This document shows positions 37,533-46,356 of a stretch of 64,000 bases of DNA, piece by piece. This stretch comes from PALSA-1003 sp963741315 (GTDB lineage Bacteria > Pseudomonadota > Gammaproteobacteria > Burkholderiales > Casimicrobiaceae), in NCBI GenBank assembly GCA_963741315.1, contig CAVUHK010000005.1, positions 620,001 to 684,000 of the forward strand. The letters run 5' to 3'. The stretch's first letter is position 1. The number at the start of each line of letters is the position of its first letter. The notes beneath the pieces are model-generated. The model was not told the DNA's origin and did no database searches. It saw only the letters and a program-made list of their open reading frames with translations. Both the position numbers and the translations under genes were made by a program.

Positions 37533-37586
37533 TTCATCTACCTCCAGAGTCACTTCGAAAAATGTTGGCAAGGGATGCCGCGCCGT

Positions 37587-38306
37587 TCAGACACCGAGCA
37601 TCTCGTGCAGCTTCTGCATGTTTGCATCGAGCGCGGAATTGGGGATCATGTCCACGATCTGCCCGCGCTCCATGACGTAGTGCCGGTCCGCGACGGTGGC
37701 CGCGAAGCGGAAATTCTGTTCGACCAGAAGGATGGTGAAGCCTCTCTTCTTGAGCGCCCCGATGGTGCGGCCAATCTGCTGCACGATCACCGGCGCGAGT
37801 CCTTCGGTCGGCTCGTCGAGCAACAGCAGGTCGGCGCCGGTGCGCAGAATGCGCCCGATGGCGAGCATCTGCTGTTCGCCGCCGGAGAGCTTCGTGCCCT
37901 GGCTGTGCAGGCGCTCCTTGAGGTTGGGAAACATCTCGAAGATCTCGGCCACCGACAGGCCGCCCGCCTTCACGCGCGGCGGCAGCATCAGGTTCTCCTC
38001 GACGTCGAGGCTGGAGAAAATTCCCCTCTCTTCGGGACAGATGGCGATGCCCAGCCGCGCGATGTGATTCGACGCGAGACCGATGGTCTCCTTGCCCTCG
38101 AGCTTCACCGATCCCTTGCGCTGGCCGACCATGCCCATGATCGACTTCAGCGTCGTCGTCTTGCCGGCGCCGTTGCGTCCAAGCAGCGTCACCACTTCGC
38201 CGCGCGCGACGTCGAAGTCGACGCCGTGCAGGATGTGCGACTCGCCGTACCAGGACTGCAGTCCGCGCACGCTGAGCATGGCGCCTGTGGAAGCGAGATC
38301 AGGCAT
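37587..38306 (-). CDS. livF: Branched-chain-type ABC transporter ATPase LivF
   Basis: 239 residues. Walker A GRNGAGKTT, signature LSGGEQQM, Walker B LLLLDEP and switch His region LLVEQN are intact; the short C-terminus is typical of LivF. The ATG at 38306 has a GGAG 6 nt upstream; a TTG 12 nt further up is a weaker alternative. It overlaps the livG 3' end by 8 nt. Confidence 0.94.
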   Translation of the reverse strand: MPDLASTGAMLSVRGLQSWYGESHILHGVDFDVARGEVVTLLGRNGAGKTTTLKSIMGMVGQRKGSVKLEGKETIGLASNHIARLGIAICPEERGIFSSLDVEENLMLPPRVKAGGLSVAEIFEMFPNLKERLHSQGTKLSGGEQQMLAIGRILRTGADLLLLDEPTEGLAPVIVQQIGRTIGALKKRGFTILLVEQNFRFAATVADRHYVMERGQIVDMIPNSALDANMQKLHEMLGV

Positions 38307-39054
38307 GCGCGACTCCAAGGTAAGCCTGTACCACGTCCGGGTTCTTCGACACCGCGGCGTAGTTGCCTTGCGCCAGCACCTGGCCGCGCGCGAGCACCGT
38401 GATGTGGTCGGACAGCGTGGCGACGACCGAGAGGTTGTGCTCGACCATGAGGATGGTGCGACTCGCAGACACCTTGCGTATCAAAGCGGTAATGCGCTCG
38501 ACGTCTTCGTGGGTCATGCCGGCGGTCGGCTCGTCGAGGAGCAGCATTTCCGGATCGAGCGCGAGCGTCGTCGCCATTTCCAGCGCGCGCTTGCGCCCGT
38601 ACGGCAGTTCGACGGCCTTGGTTTCGGCGTAGGACGACAGGCCCACCGACTCGAGCAGTTCACGCGCGCGCGGATCTAGCGCATCGAGCGTGCGCGCCGA
38701 GCGCCAGAAATCGAAGGAATGGCCGAGCTTGCGCTGCAGCGCGATGCGCACGTTCTCGAGCACCGTCAGATGCGGAAAAGTCGCCGAGATCTGGAACGAG
38801 CGCACCATGCCCATGCGCGCAATCGCGGACGGCCGCGATCCGGTGATGTTGCGACCGTTATAGAAGATCTCGCCGCGGGTGGGTGTCAGGAAATGGGTGA
38901 GCAGATTGAAGCAGGTCGTCTTGCCCGCGCCGTTGGGCCCGATCAGCGCGTGGATGGTGCCGCGCTTGACCTTGAGGTCGACGCCGTTGACCGCCACGAA
39001 GCCCTTGAACTCCTTGGTCAGCGCGCGCGTTTCGAGGATCAGGTCGTCGGCCAT
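38299..39054 (-). CDS. livG: Branched-chain-type ABC transporter ATPase LivG
   Basis: 251 residues. Walker A GPNGAGKTT, the LivG-type insertion after the Q-loop (MVRSFQISATFPHLTVLENV), a degenerate signature (VELPYGRKRALEM instead of LSGGQ, common in this family branch), Walker B MLLLDEP and H-loop MVEHN are visible. The ATG at 39054 is preferred over one 21 nt upstream by homology. Overlaps livF by 8 nt. Confidence 0.93.
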   Translation of the reverse strand: MADDLILETRALTKEFKGFVAVNGVDLKVKRGTIHALIGPNGAGKTTCFNLLTHFLTPTRGEIFYNGRNITGSRPSAIARMGMVRSFQISATFPHLTVLENVRIALQRKLGHSFDFWRSARTLDALDPRARELLESVGLSSYAETKAVELPYGRKRALEMATTLALDPEMLLLDEPTAGMTHEDVERITALIRKVSASRTILMVEHNLSVVATLSDHITVLARGQVLAQGNYAAVSKNPDVVQAYLGVAHA

Positions 39055-39103
39055 GGGACTTCCGTGGGGTCGCATAGCGTACCCGATTTCATCGCCCCCG
39101 CCA

Positions 39104-39934
39104 TCAGGCGCCCCATTTCGGCGGCCGTTTGGCGACGAAGGCGTCGATGCCCTCGTGCGCCTCCGGGTCGAGGATGCTGCACGCCATCACGTCGCCGGCG
39201 AGGCCGTAGGCGCCCTCCAGCCCCAGGTCGACCTGCGCATAGAACGCCTTCTTGCCGTTGCCGATCACGCGCGCGCTGCGCGAACCGATGCTGCGCGTCA
39301 ACGCGCCGATCGCTGCGTCGAGACCGGATTCTGGAACGACGCGATTGACCAGGCCCCAGGCCAGCGCCGTCGCGGCGTCGATGGTGTCACCCGTCAGCAG
39401 CATTTCCATCACCCGCTTGCGGCCGATGTTGCGCGCGACACCCACCGCCGGTGTCGTGCAGAAGACGCCGACGCTCACGCCAGGCAGCGCAAAGCGCGCG
39501 CTGTCCACAGCCACCGCCAGATCGCACATCGACACCAGCTGGCAGCCCGCCGCGGTGGCGATGCCGTGCACTCTTGCGATCACCGGTTGCGGCAGGCGCG
39601 TCAGTTGCACCATGAGCGCGTTGCAGGCCGCAAACAATTCCTGCTGCCACGCGAGGTCGGGATGCGCGCGCAACTCGCGCAGGTCGTGGCCGGCGCAGAA
39701 GCCCTTGCCGTTGGCCGCGATCACGACGCTGCGCACGGCAGTGTCGTCGGCAATTCGCGCCAGCGCATCCTGCAGCGCCGCGATCATCGCGCGTGACAGC
39801 GGATTGAAGCGATCGCCGCGATTCAAGGTCAGCGTGGCGACGCCTTCAGCAATGGCGCAGAGCACGTACGGCGGATGCGCGGCATCCGGCGCCACAGCCG
39901 TCGTCGGCTTTCCGGTCGCGACCTGGTCGCTCAT
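39104..39934 (-). CDS. Enoyl-CoA hydratase/isomerase family protein
   Basis: 276 residues, crotonase fold. The oxyanion-hole segments GKGFCAGHDL and ATAAGCQLV are typical, and the general layout resembles the ECHDC3-like branch. It lacks an obvious Glu at one of the two usual catalytic positions of classical hydratases (TAAGCQL where AxGGGxE is common), so isomerase or other crotonase chemistry is possible. The ATG overlaps the acyl-CoA ligase stop by 4 nt, the liv genes follow. Confidence 0.88.
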   Translation of the reverse strand: MSDQVATGKPTTAVAPDAAHPPYVLCAIAEGVATLTLNRGDRFNPLSRAMIAALQDALARIADDTAVRSVVIAANGKGFCAGHDLRELRAHPDLAWQQELFAACNALMVQLTRLPQPVIARVHGIATAAGCQLVSMCDLAVAVDSARFALPGVSVGVFCTTPAVGVARNIGRKRVMEMLLTGDTIDAATALAWGLVNRVVPESGLDAAIGALTRSIGSRSARVIGNGKKAFYAQVDLGLEGAYGLAGDVMACSILDPEAHEGIDAFVAKRPPKWGA

Positions 39935-41571
39935 TCGATGGCCTGTGTCGAACGCGCGCGCTCGCGCAGCAGGAATTTCTGAATCTTGCCGGTGGACGTC
40001 TTGGGCAGCTCGCCGAAGATGACACACTTGGGCGCCTTGAAGCGTGCCAGGTGCTTCCGGCAATGCTCGATCAGATCAGCCTCGGTCACGCTGGACTCGG
40101 GTCGGACTTCGACGAATGCGCAAGGCGTCTCGCCCCACTTGGAATCGGGCTGCGCGACCACCGCCACCGCCAGCACCGCCGGGTGCCGATACAGCGTGTC
40201 TTCGACTTCGAGCGAACTGATGTTCTCGCCGCCGGAAATGATGATGTCCTTGGACCGGTCCTTGATCTTGACGTAGCCGTCGGGCTGCATCACGGCCAGG
40301 TCACCGGTGTGGAACCAGCCGCCGGCGAATGCCTCGGCGGTCGCCTGTGGATTCTTGAGGTAGCCCTTCATCGTGATGTTGCCGCGAAACATGATTTCGC
40401 CCATGGTCTCGCCGTCCCACGGCACCGGCGCCATGGTATCGGCGTCGAGTACCGTCATGCCTTCCTCGCAGGTATAGCGCACGCCCTGCCGGCCATTGCG
40501 TTCGGTGCGATCGCCGATGTCCAGCGCGTTCCACTCGGCGTGCTTGGCGCATACCGCGGCCGGCCCGTAAGTCTCGGTCAGGCCGTAGACGTGGGTGATG
40601 TCGAAGCCCATCTGCTCCATGCCCTCGATGACCGAACTTGGCGGCGCGGCGGCAGCGACCAGGCAATTCACCTTGTGCGTGATTCCGCGCTTCAACTCGG
40701 CGGGCGCATTGATGAGCATGGCGTGCACGATCGGCGCACCGCAATAGTGGGTGACCCTGTGCTCGCGGATCGCATCGAAGATGGGCGCGGCCTCGACGCG
40801 GCGCAGGCAGACGTTGGTCCCGGCGTTGGCCGCCATCGTCCACGCAAAGCACCAGCCGTTGCAGTGAAACATCGGCAGCGTCCACAAATACACCGCGTGG
40901 TGCGGCATGCCCCAGTCGATGATGTTGGACAGCGAATTGAGATACGCACCGCGATGGTGGTAGACGACACCTTTGGGATTGCCGGTGGTGCCCGAAGTGT
41001 AGTTGAGCGAAATCGATTGCCACTCGTCGGCAGGATGGCGCCACTCGAATCCGGGATCGCCGGCGGCGATGAAGGCTTCGTATTCGGTCGAGCCGAGGCG
41101 CTTGCCGCCGGGGCCTTGCGGATCGTCGATGTCGATCACCAGCGGCCGCACCTGAAGCTGCGCGAGCGCAGCCGCGACGGTCGGGGAAAATTCGGTGTCG
41201 GTAATCAGCACCTTGGCGCCGCCATGCTGCAGCATGAAGGCGATGCTGTCCGCGTCGAGCCGGGTGTTGAGCGTGTTGAGCACGCCACCGGTCATCGGCA
41301 CGCCGAAGTGCGCTTCGACCATCTCCGGCGTATTGGACGCCATCAGCGCAACCGTTTCGCCGACGCGGATCCCGGCCGCGACCAACGCCGACGCCAGCCG
41401 ACGCGAACGCGCGTAGGTCTCGGCCCAGGTATAGCGCCGCTCGCCGTGCACGACCGCCAGCTGGCGTGGATAGACGTAGGCGGTACGCGCGATCAGCGAG
41501 AGCGGCGTCAGCGGCGTGTAGTTCGCCGCATTGCGATCCAGGTCTTCCTCGAAGGGGCTGCGCTGGGGCAT
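39931..41571 (-). CDS. Acyl-CoA ligase (AMP-forming, medium-chain fatty-acid type)
   Basis: 546 residues, ANL superfamily. P-loop YTSGTTGNPKGVVYHHRG, motif HVYGLTETYGP, YLKNPQATAEAF-GGWFHTGDL and the final catalytic Lys in TSTGKIQK are intact. It activates a carboxylic acid to its CoA thioester; sequence alone suggests a medium-chain or aryl acid. The ATG at 41571 fits homologues (MPQRSPFEEDLDR); an ATG at 41604 has a better SD (GGAGG, 11 nt off) and would add 11 residues. First gene of a seven-gene operon with the liv transporter. Confidence 0.92.
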   Translation of the reverse strand: MPQRSPFEEDLDRNAANYTPLTPLSLIARTAYVYPRQLAVVHGERRYTWAETYARSRRLASALVAAGIRVGETVALMASNTPEMVEAHFGVPMTGGVLNTLNTRLDADSIAFMLQHGGAKVLITDTEFSPTVAAALAQLQVRPLVIDIDDPQGPGGKRLGSTEYEAFIAAGDPGFEWRHPADEWQSISLNYTSGTTGNPKGVVYHHRGAYLNSLSNIIDWGMPHHAVYLWTLPMFHCNGWCFAWTMAANAGTNVCLRRVEAAPIFDAIREHRVTHYCGAPIVHAMLINAPAELKRGITHKVNCLVAAAAPPSSVIEGMEQMGFDITHVYGLTETYGPAAVCAKHAEWNALDIGDRTERNGRQGVRYTCEEGMTVLDADTMAPVPWDGETMGEIMFRGNITMKGYLKNPQATAEAFAGGWFHTGDLAVMQPDGYVKIKDRSKDIIISGGENISSLEVEDTLYRHPAVLAVAVVAQPDSKWGETPCAFVEVRPESSVTEADLIEHCRKHLARFKAPKCVIFGELPKTSTGKIQKFLLRERARSTQAIE

Positions 41572-41641
41572 GGCCGATGTTACCGGGTGGTTGTGCCGGC
41601 ACATGGTAACGAATCCCTCCGAAAACACAATTGAGTCGCCG

Positions 41642-41670
41642 TTGTCCAGTATTCGAGACGCTGCTATGCT
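41642..41670 (+). promoter_or_regulatory. Candidate sigma-70 promoter of the pduO-ECF operon
   Basis: TTGTCC (41642-41647) and TATGCT (41665-41670) with a 17-nt spacer, 45 nt before the pduO ATG, in the 144-nt divergent gap. Confidence 0.6.
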
Positions 41671-41715
41671 CGTCGGCCATTCTGCGGGATAGCACGCAAT
41701 CGTCGCATTGCCTCG

Positions 41716-42279
41716 ATGGGTCACCGTCTTTCGAAAATCGTCACCCGTACCGGCGACGCCGGAACCACCGGCCTCGGCGACGGCACGCGCGTGGCCAAGG
41801 ACAGCGCGCGCATCGACGCCATCGGCGCGGTCGACGAACTCAATTCGGTGCTCGGCGTGCTGCTTGCCGAGCCGCTGCCCGAACCCGTGAAGGCATGCCT
41901 GATCGAGATCCAGCACGACCTCTTCGATCTGGGCGGCGAACTGTCGATTCCCGGCTACCAGGCCGTTAGCGAGGCGCAGGCACTGCGCCTCGAAGACGCC
42001 GTCGAACGCTTCAATGCCGATTTGCCGGCGCTCAAGGAATTCATCCTCCCGGGCGGATCTCGCGCCGCGAGCCTCGCCCATGTCGCGCGCACCGTCTGCC
42101 GTCGGGCCGAGCGTGCGCTGGTGCACCTGGGCACCACGGCCGAAGTGCGCGAGCCCGCCCGCAAATATCTCAATCGCCTGTCCGACCTGCTCTTTGTGCT
42201 GGCACGCGTGCTCAATCGCGCGGCCGGTGGCGCCGACGTGCTCTGGCGCAAGGACCGCGCAAGCGCGCGGCCCATCTGA
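41716..42279 (+). CDS. pduO: Cob(I)alamin adenosyltransferase, PduO type
   Basis: 187 residues. It adenosylates cob(I)alamin to coenzyme B12. The ATP-binding N-terminus (TRTGDAGTTGLGDG), the RIDAIGAVDELNS helix and the C-terminal RKYLNRLSDLLFVLAR segment are intact. Single-domain length matches the family. The ECF sigma gene begins 2 nt after its stop, so they are co-transcribed. Confidence 0.95.
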   Translation: MGHRLSKIVTRTGDAGTTGLGDGTRVAKDSARIDAIGAVDELNSVLGVLLAEPLPEPVKACLIEIQHDLFDLGGELSIPGYQAVSEAQALRLEDAVERFNADLPALKEFILPGGSRAASLAHVARTVCRRAERALVHLGTTAEVREPARKYLNRLSDLLFVLARVLNRAAGGADVLWRKDRASARPI

Positions 42280-42281
42280 GC

Positions 42282-42872
42282 ATGGCAATCGATCCCGCCC
42301 GTCAGCTCGAGCGCAATGCCCGGCTGATGGACCTGCTCTCGCGTACCGCGCTGGCCGATCAGCGCGCGTTCGCTGAACTCTACAACCTCACCTCGGCGCA
42401 TCTGTACGCGGTCGCGCTGCGTATATTGAGACAGTCTGCTTCCGCCGAGGAGGTGCTGCAGGAGTCGTTCGTCAACATCTGGCACCACGCGGGCTCGTAC
42501 GTCGCCACGCGGAGCCAGCCCCTGACCTGGCTTACCAGCATCGTGCGCAATCGCTGCCTGGACCAGCTGCGCCGGCGCGAAGTCGACACCGTGACGATCG
42601 ACGACGAGGATGAAGGCATGACGCTGCCCGACGATGGCCCCACGCCCCTGGAGATGCTGGTCTCCGGCGCGGACGCGCGCGCCGTCAGGACATGCGTCGA
42701 GGCACTGGAGTCCGGCCAGAAGCAGGCAGTCGCGCTGGCGTTCTACCGCGGCCTGTCGCACGCCGAGCTGGCGACGCATCTGCACGAGCCGCTGGGCACG
42801 GTCAAATCGTGGGTGCGGCGCGGGCTGGAACGGCTCAAGGCGTGCCTCGATGCCGCCGGCGTGACGCGGTGA
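42282..42872 (+). CDS. ECF-type RNA polymerase sigma factor (SigK-like)
   Basis: 196 residues. Region 2 (AFAELYNLTSAHLYAVALRI, then SAEEVLQESFVNIWHHA) and region 4 helix-turn-helix (GLSHAELATHLHEPLGTVKSW) are clear. The C-terminal part resembles the SigK/RpoE group that is held by RskA-type membrane anti-sigma factors. The anti-sigma gene follows after 10 nt. No autoregulatory ECF promoter is evident in front of pduO; signal unknown. Confidence 0.93.
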   Translation: MAIDPARQLERNARLMDLLSRTALADQRAFAELYNLTSAHLYAVALRILRQSASAEEVLQESFVNIWHHAGSYVATRSQPLTWLTSIVRNRCLDQLRRREVDTVTIDDEDEGMTLPDDGPTPLEMLVSGADARAVRTCVEALESGQKQAVALAFYRGLSHAELATHLHEPLGTVKSWVRRGLERLKACLDAAGVTR

Positions 42873-42882
42873 CCGGCCGACC

Positions 42883-43587
42883 ATGAACTATCGCCAACCT
42901 GAACGCGCCGACGCCCTCGCAGCGCAGTACGTGCTGGGGACGATGTCGTCGCGGGCGCGGATCCGGTTTGCCAAGCTCGTCGCGGCCGACCCGGTGCTGG
43001 CCCGCACGGTCAGGGCGTGGGAGGAGCGGCTGCTGCCGTTCGCGGAGGGCATCGCGCCGGTCGCGCCGCCGCCGCAGGTCTGGTCGCGCATCGCCGCGCG
43101 CATCGAGCGCAAACGCACATCCGAGCCGGCGGCGCCGTCGCTGTGGGCCAACCTGGGACTCTGGCGCGGCCTCACGCTCGCGGCCTTCGCGACCGCGCTG
43201 GCGCTTTCGGTGGTACTGCTCGCCCCGCCGGTCGAGCGCCCCGAGCAAAACCTCGTTGCGGTCCTCGCGGGTCCCGACGCCAAGCCGGCGCTGATCGCCA
43301 CGGCCGAGCGCGGCGGACGCACGCTGCTGATCAAGCCGATCGCGCCACTGACCATCGCCGCGGACAAGGCGCTGGAATTGTGGGCCTTGCCGGAGGGCGG
43401 TGCGCCGCGCTCGCTCGGCCTGATCTCACCCACGGGCATATTCCGCGTCGCGCTACCGCAACGCGTCGACGCCGCGCTGGCACGCGTTCCTGCGCTGGCG
43501 GTCAGCCTCGAGCCTGCCGGCGGGTCGACCACCGGCCTGCCGACCGGGCCGGTGCTGTACAGCGGATCGATCCAGCAGCTGTTCTAA
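42883..43587 (+). CDS. Membrane anti-sigma factor, RskA family
   Basis: 234 residues. The cytoplasmic N-terminus (about 1-80) has the helical anti-sigma segment AAQYVLGTMSSRARIRFAKL; one transmembrane helix follows (LTLAAFATALALSVVLLAP, about 95-113), and the rest is a periplasmic RskA domain ending with KALELWALPEGGAPRSLG. It should hold the upstream ECF sigma at the membrane until released by a periplasmic signal, probably by proteolysis. Confidence 0.9.
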   Translation: MNYRQPERADALAAQYVLGTMSSRARIRFAKLVAADPVLARTVRAWEERLLPFAEGIAPVAPPPQVWSRIAARIERKRTSEPAAPSLWANLGLWRGLTLAAFATALALSVVLLAPPVERPEQNLVAVLAGPDAKPALIATAERGGRTLLIKPIAPLTIAADKALELWALPEGGAPRSLGLISPTGIFRVALPQRVDAALARVPALAVSLEPAGGSTTGLPTGPVLYSGSIQQLF

Positions 43588-43636
43588 GTCCCGCCGGCGC
43601 GCACGACAGCGATAGGACCCGTTGCGCCGCAGCGGA

Positions 43637-44656
43637 TCAGCGGGGCGAGCGAACCGTCTGGTCGATGGCGCCGAATATCGAGCGGCCGGCCGCGTCGAGC
43701 ATTTCGATGCGAATCCGGTCCCCGAAGCGCATGAACGGCGTCGACGCCTTGCCGGTCTGGATGGTCTCGATGGTGCGCTGCTCGGCGATGCAGGCGTAGC
43801 CCGCGCCGCCTGCGGCAGCGGGCCGCCCCGGTCCGCCGTTTTCCTTGTTCGACACCGTGCCCGAGCCGACGATGCTGCCGGCCTCGAGATCGCGCGTCCT
43901 GGCGGCGTGCGCGATCAATTGCCCGAAGTGGAAAGTCATGTCGACGCCGGCGTTGGGCCGGCCGAACAGCGCGCCGTTGAAATGCGTGAGCAATGGCAAG
44001 TGCAGCCTGCCTTCGCGCCACGCGTCGCCCAGTTCGTCGGGCGTCACCGCGACCGGCGAAAAACTCGACGCCGGCTTGGACTGGAAGAAGCCGAAGCCCT
44101 TGCCCAGCTCGCCGGGGATCAGGTTGCGCAGGCTCACGTCGTTGACCAGCATCACCAGGCGCACATGCGCGAGCGCGACGTCCGGCGCGACCCCCATCGG
44201 CACGTCGCCGGTAATGACCGCGACTTCGCCCTCGAAGTCGATGCCCCAGGCTTCATCGGCGAGCACGATGTCCTCGCAGGGACCGATGAAACTGTCCGAG
44301 CCGCCCTGGTACATCAAGGGATCGGTCCAGAATTCCGGCGGCATGGTGGCGCCGCGCGCCTTGCGCACCAGCTCGACGTGATTGACGAACGCCGATCCGT
44401 CGGCCCACTGGTAGGCGCGCGGCAGCGGCGAGTGCGCCTGCCGCGCGTCGAAGGCGATCGCATGGCGCGACCCGCCATCGCCCGCGTCGAGCGCGACGGA
44501 CAATTCGGAAAGCCGCGGCGCGATGCGCGGCCAGTCGTCGAGAGCGGCTTGCAGCGTCGGGGCAATGCCGGTCGCGGCAACCGCGCGGCCCAAGTCGCGC
44601 GAGACGACCACGAGCTGTCCGTCGCGCGTGCCATCCTTAAGCGTGGCGAGTTTCAT
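43637..44656 (-). CDS. Fumarylacetoacetate hydrolase family protein
   Basis: 339 residues. The FAH fold's metal-binding Glu/Asp cluster (GIDFEGEVAVITG) and conserved substrate segment (DLEAGSIVGSGTVSNKE) are present. FAH-family enzymes cleave or hydrate beta-diketo acids in aromatic degradation (fumarylacetoacetate, oxoheptenedioates). No other aromatic ring-cleavage gene adjoins it. The start MKLATLKDGTRDG matches homologues; the open frame upstream runs antisense-like into cysS. It lies 13 nt downstream of cysS. Confidence 0.92.
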   Translation of the reverse strand: MKLATLKDGTRDGQLVVVSRDLGRAVAATGIAPTLQAALDDWPRIAPRLSELSVALDAGDGGSRHAIAFDARQAHSPLPRAYQWADGSAFVNHVELVRKARGATMPPEFWTDPLMYQGGSDSFIGPCEDIVLADEAWGIDFEGEVAVITGDVPMGVAPDVALAHVRLVMLVNDVSLRNLIPGELGKGFGFFQSKPASSFSPVAVTPDELGDAWREGRLHLPLLTHFNGALFGRPNAGVDMTFHFGQLIAHAARTRDLEAGSIVGSGTVSNKENGGPGRPAAAGGAGYACIAEQRTIETIQTGKASTPFMRFGDRIRIEMLDAAGRSIFGAIDQTVRSPR

Positions 44657-44669
44657 GACCAGCGCCGGC

Positions 44670-46073
44670 TCATGTCGGCCGCCGCCGCAGCGAATAGCCG
44701 TCGGGGCGGTCTTCCATCTCCCAACCCGCCGCCGCGAGTTCGGCGCGCAGGCGGTCCGCTTCGGCCCATTGCTTCGCGTCGCGAGCCGCAAGCCGCGACT
44801 GCGCGAGCGTTCGCACGGCGTCCGGAATCGTCTCCACCTTCGGCTGCCAGGTCGCGAGGCCGAGGCCGAGCACGCGATCGAAGGCCAGCAACGTCGCTTT
44901 CTTCGCTGGCGCGGGCAGATCTCCGCGCAGCACTTCCCAGGCCACCGCCAGCGCGCGCGGCACGTTGAGGTCGTCGTTGATCTCGGCCGTGAAACGCTCG
45001 ATGTAACCCGCATCGACCGCGCCCGATCCCTCCAGTGCGTGCACGCCATTGCGCATCCGCTCGAGCGCGGTCGTCGCGGCATCGAGCGCGTCCCAGGTGA
45101 AATTCATCTGCGTGCGGTAGTGCGCGGTCAGACAGAGGTAGCGATAGGCGAGCGGATCGTAACCCTTGTCGGTGAGCACCTTCAGGCGCAGGAAACCGCC
45201 CGCCGATTTCGCCATCTTGGCGTCGTTGGCCAGCAGGAAGTAGCCGTGCATCCAGAAGTTCGCCAGCCGCGTGCCCACGCGCGCCTCGGTCTGCGCGATC
45301 TCGTTGGTGTGATGCACCGGGATGTGATCCTCGCCGCCGCAATGGATGTCGAAGTAGTCGCCGAGGTACTTCTGCGCCATCGCCGAGCATTCGATGTGCC
45401 AGCCTGGAAAGCCGGTGCCCCAGGGGCTGTCCCATTCCATCTGGCGCTTTTCGCCGGGGGTGGAGAATTTCCAGAGCGCAAAGTCGGTGGCGCTTTTCTT
45501 TTCGCCCAGCTCGACGCGCCGGCCGCCGTCGAGCCCGGCCTTGTCGAGGCGCGCGAGGTAACCATAGCCCGGCTGTCGGCTGGTGTCGAAGTAGATGCCG
45601 TCCGAAGTCCGATACGTGTAGCCGTTCTTCTCGATGTCGGCGACGAAGCCGATCTGTTCGGCGATGTGGTCGGTCGCGCGGCACAGCGTGGTTGGCGGCT
45701 CGATGTTGAGCGCCGCCATGTCGGCGAGAAACGATTCGGTGTAGAGCTCGGCGATCTGCCACGCTGTCATGCCGGTGCGCCTCGAGCCGGCTTCCATCTT
45801 GTCCTCGCCGGTGTCGGCGTCGCTGGTGAGATGGCCCACGTCGGTGACGTTCATTACGTGCGTGACCGCGTAACCGTTCCATTCGAGCACCCGCTTCAAG
45901 ACGTCCTCGAACAGGAACGTGCGGAAGTTGCCGATATGCTGGTAGTCGTAGACCGTCGGACCGCAGGTGTAGAGCCCGCAGCGGCCGGCGACCAGCGGTT
46001 CGAACTGGCGCCGGCTGCGCGTGTAGTTGTCGTAGAGTGCAAGAGGCTGCGGGAACTGCGGGGGCTGCGGCAT
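44670..46073 (-). CDS. cysS: Cysteine-tRNA ligase, atypical lineage
   Basis: 467 residues. All zinc ligands (Cys in YTCGPTVYD, Cys in HIECSAM, His and Glu in HHTNEIAQ) are present, so it should be active. But the HIGH motif reads HIGNFRTFLFEDV, and the region after it (NVTDVGHLTSDADTGEDKM) and the segment CGGEDHIPVHHTNE differ from the usual proteobacterial CysRS. The KMSKS loop is KMAKSAGG. This variant is better known from Bacteroidetes-, Chloroflexi- and Patescibacteria-like genomes, so lateral acquisition is suspected. A terminator-like hairpin lies just upstream in the leader. Confidence 0.94.
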   Translation of the reverse strand: MPQPPQFPQPLALYDNYTRSRRQFEPLVAGRCGLYTCGPTVYDYQHIGNFRTFLFEDVLKRVLEWNGYAVTHVMNVTDVGHLTSDADTGEDKMEAGSRRTGMTAWQIAELYTESFLADMAALNIEPPTTLCRATDHIAEQIGFVADIEKNGYTYRTSDGIYFDTSRQPGYGYLARLDKAGLDGGRRVELGEKKSATDFALWKFSTPGEKRQMEWDSPWGTGFPGWHIECSAMAQKYLGDYFDIHCGGEDHIPVHHTNEIAQTEARVGTRLANFWMHGYFLLANDAKMAKSAGGFLRLKVLTDKGYDPLAYRYLCLTAHYRTQMNFTWDALDAATTALERMRNGVHALEGSGAVDAGYIERFTAEINDDLNVPRALAVAWEVLRGDLPAPAKKATLLAFDRVLGLGLATWQPKVETIPDAVRTLAQSRLAARDAKQWAEADRLRAELAAAGWEMEDRPDGYSLRRRPT

Positions 46074-46086
46074 CGTCGATTCCAAC

Positions 46087-46117
46087 AAAAAAGCCGCCTG
46101 GACGGTCCGGGCGGCTT
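46087..46117 (-). terminator. Intrinsic terminator in the cysS leader
   Basis: On the minus strand AAGCCGCC and GGCGGCTT arms (with an inner GGAC/GTCC extension) form a strong stem followed by six T. It ends 14 nt before the cysS ATG. There is no gene upstream on this strand, because the neighbour at 46357 is divergent. It must therefore act on the cysS leader itself (attenuation) or end a small RNA. Confidence 0.75.
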
Positions 46118-46218
46118 CAGGGTCACACAGGGCAGTTTCAGACCGGCAAGCGCGCGAATCTCCCGCCCGGACAGCGGTCGTTGCTGCGATAGGTTGTGCG
46201 GCGCGGCGACATGGACCC

Positions 46219-46247
46219 ATGGTAGCGAATCGACGATGCCGGGGCAA
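46219..46247 (-). promoter_or_regulatory. Candidate promoter for the cysS leader RNA
   Basis: TTGCCC (46242-46247) and TACCAT (46219-46224) on the minus strand with a 17-nt spacer. A transcript from here would run about 125 nt to the leader terminator. Both boxes match consensus at four of six positions. The remaining 46248-46356 of this 283-nt gap holds only a -10-like TAAAAT for arnT (46339-46344, plus strand). Confidence 0.45.
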
Positions 46248-46356
46248 GCCGACGACCGTTGTCCGATAGTTTGGCGTCATGACCGCGCAAGGTCGAACGC
46301 GCAAGCTGGCGGCGCGCCCGGCCTCGAGGCGAACGCTGTAAAATTGCCCCCTCTCG

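Noticed and set aside
46138..46212. 24-codon leader-peptide gene upstream of cysS
   Set aside because: Only one Cys codon and no ribosome binding site; kept as a hypothesis in the finding, not as a gene.
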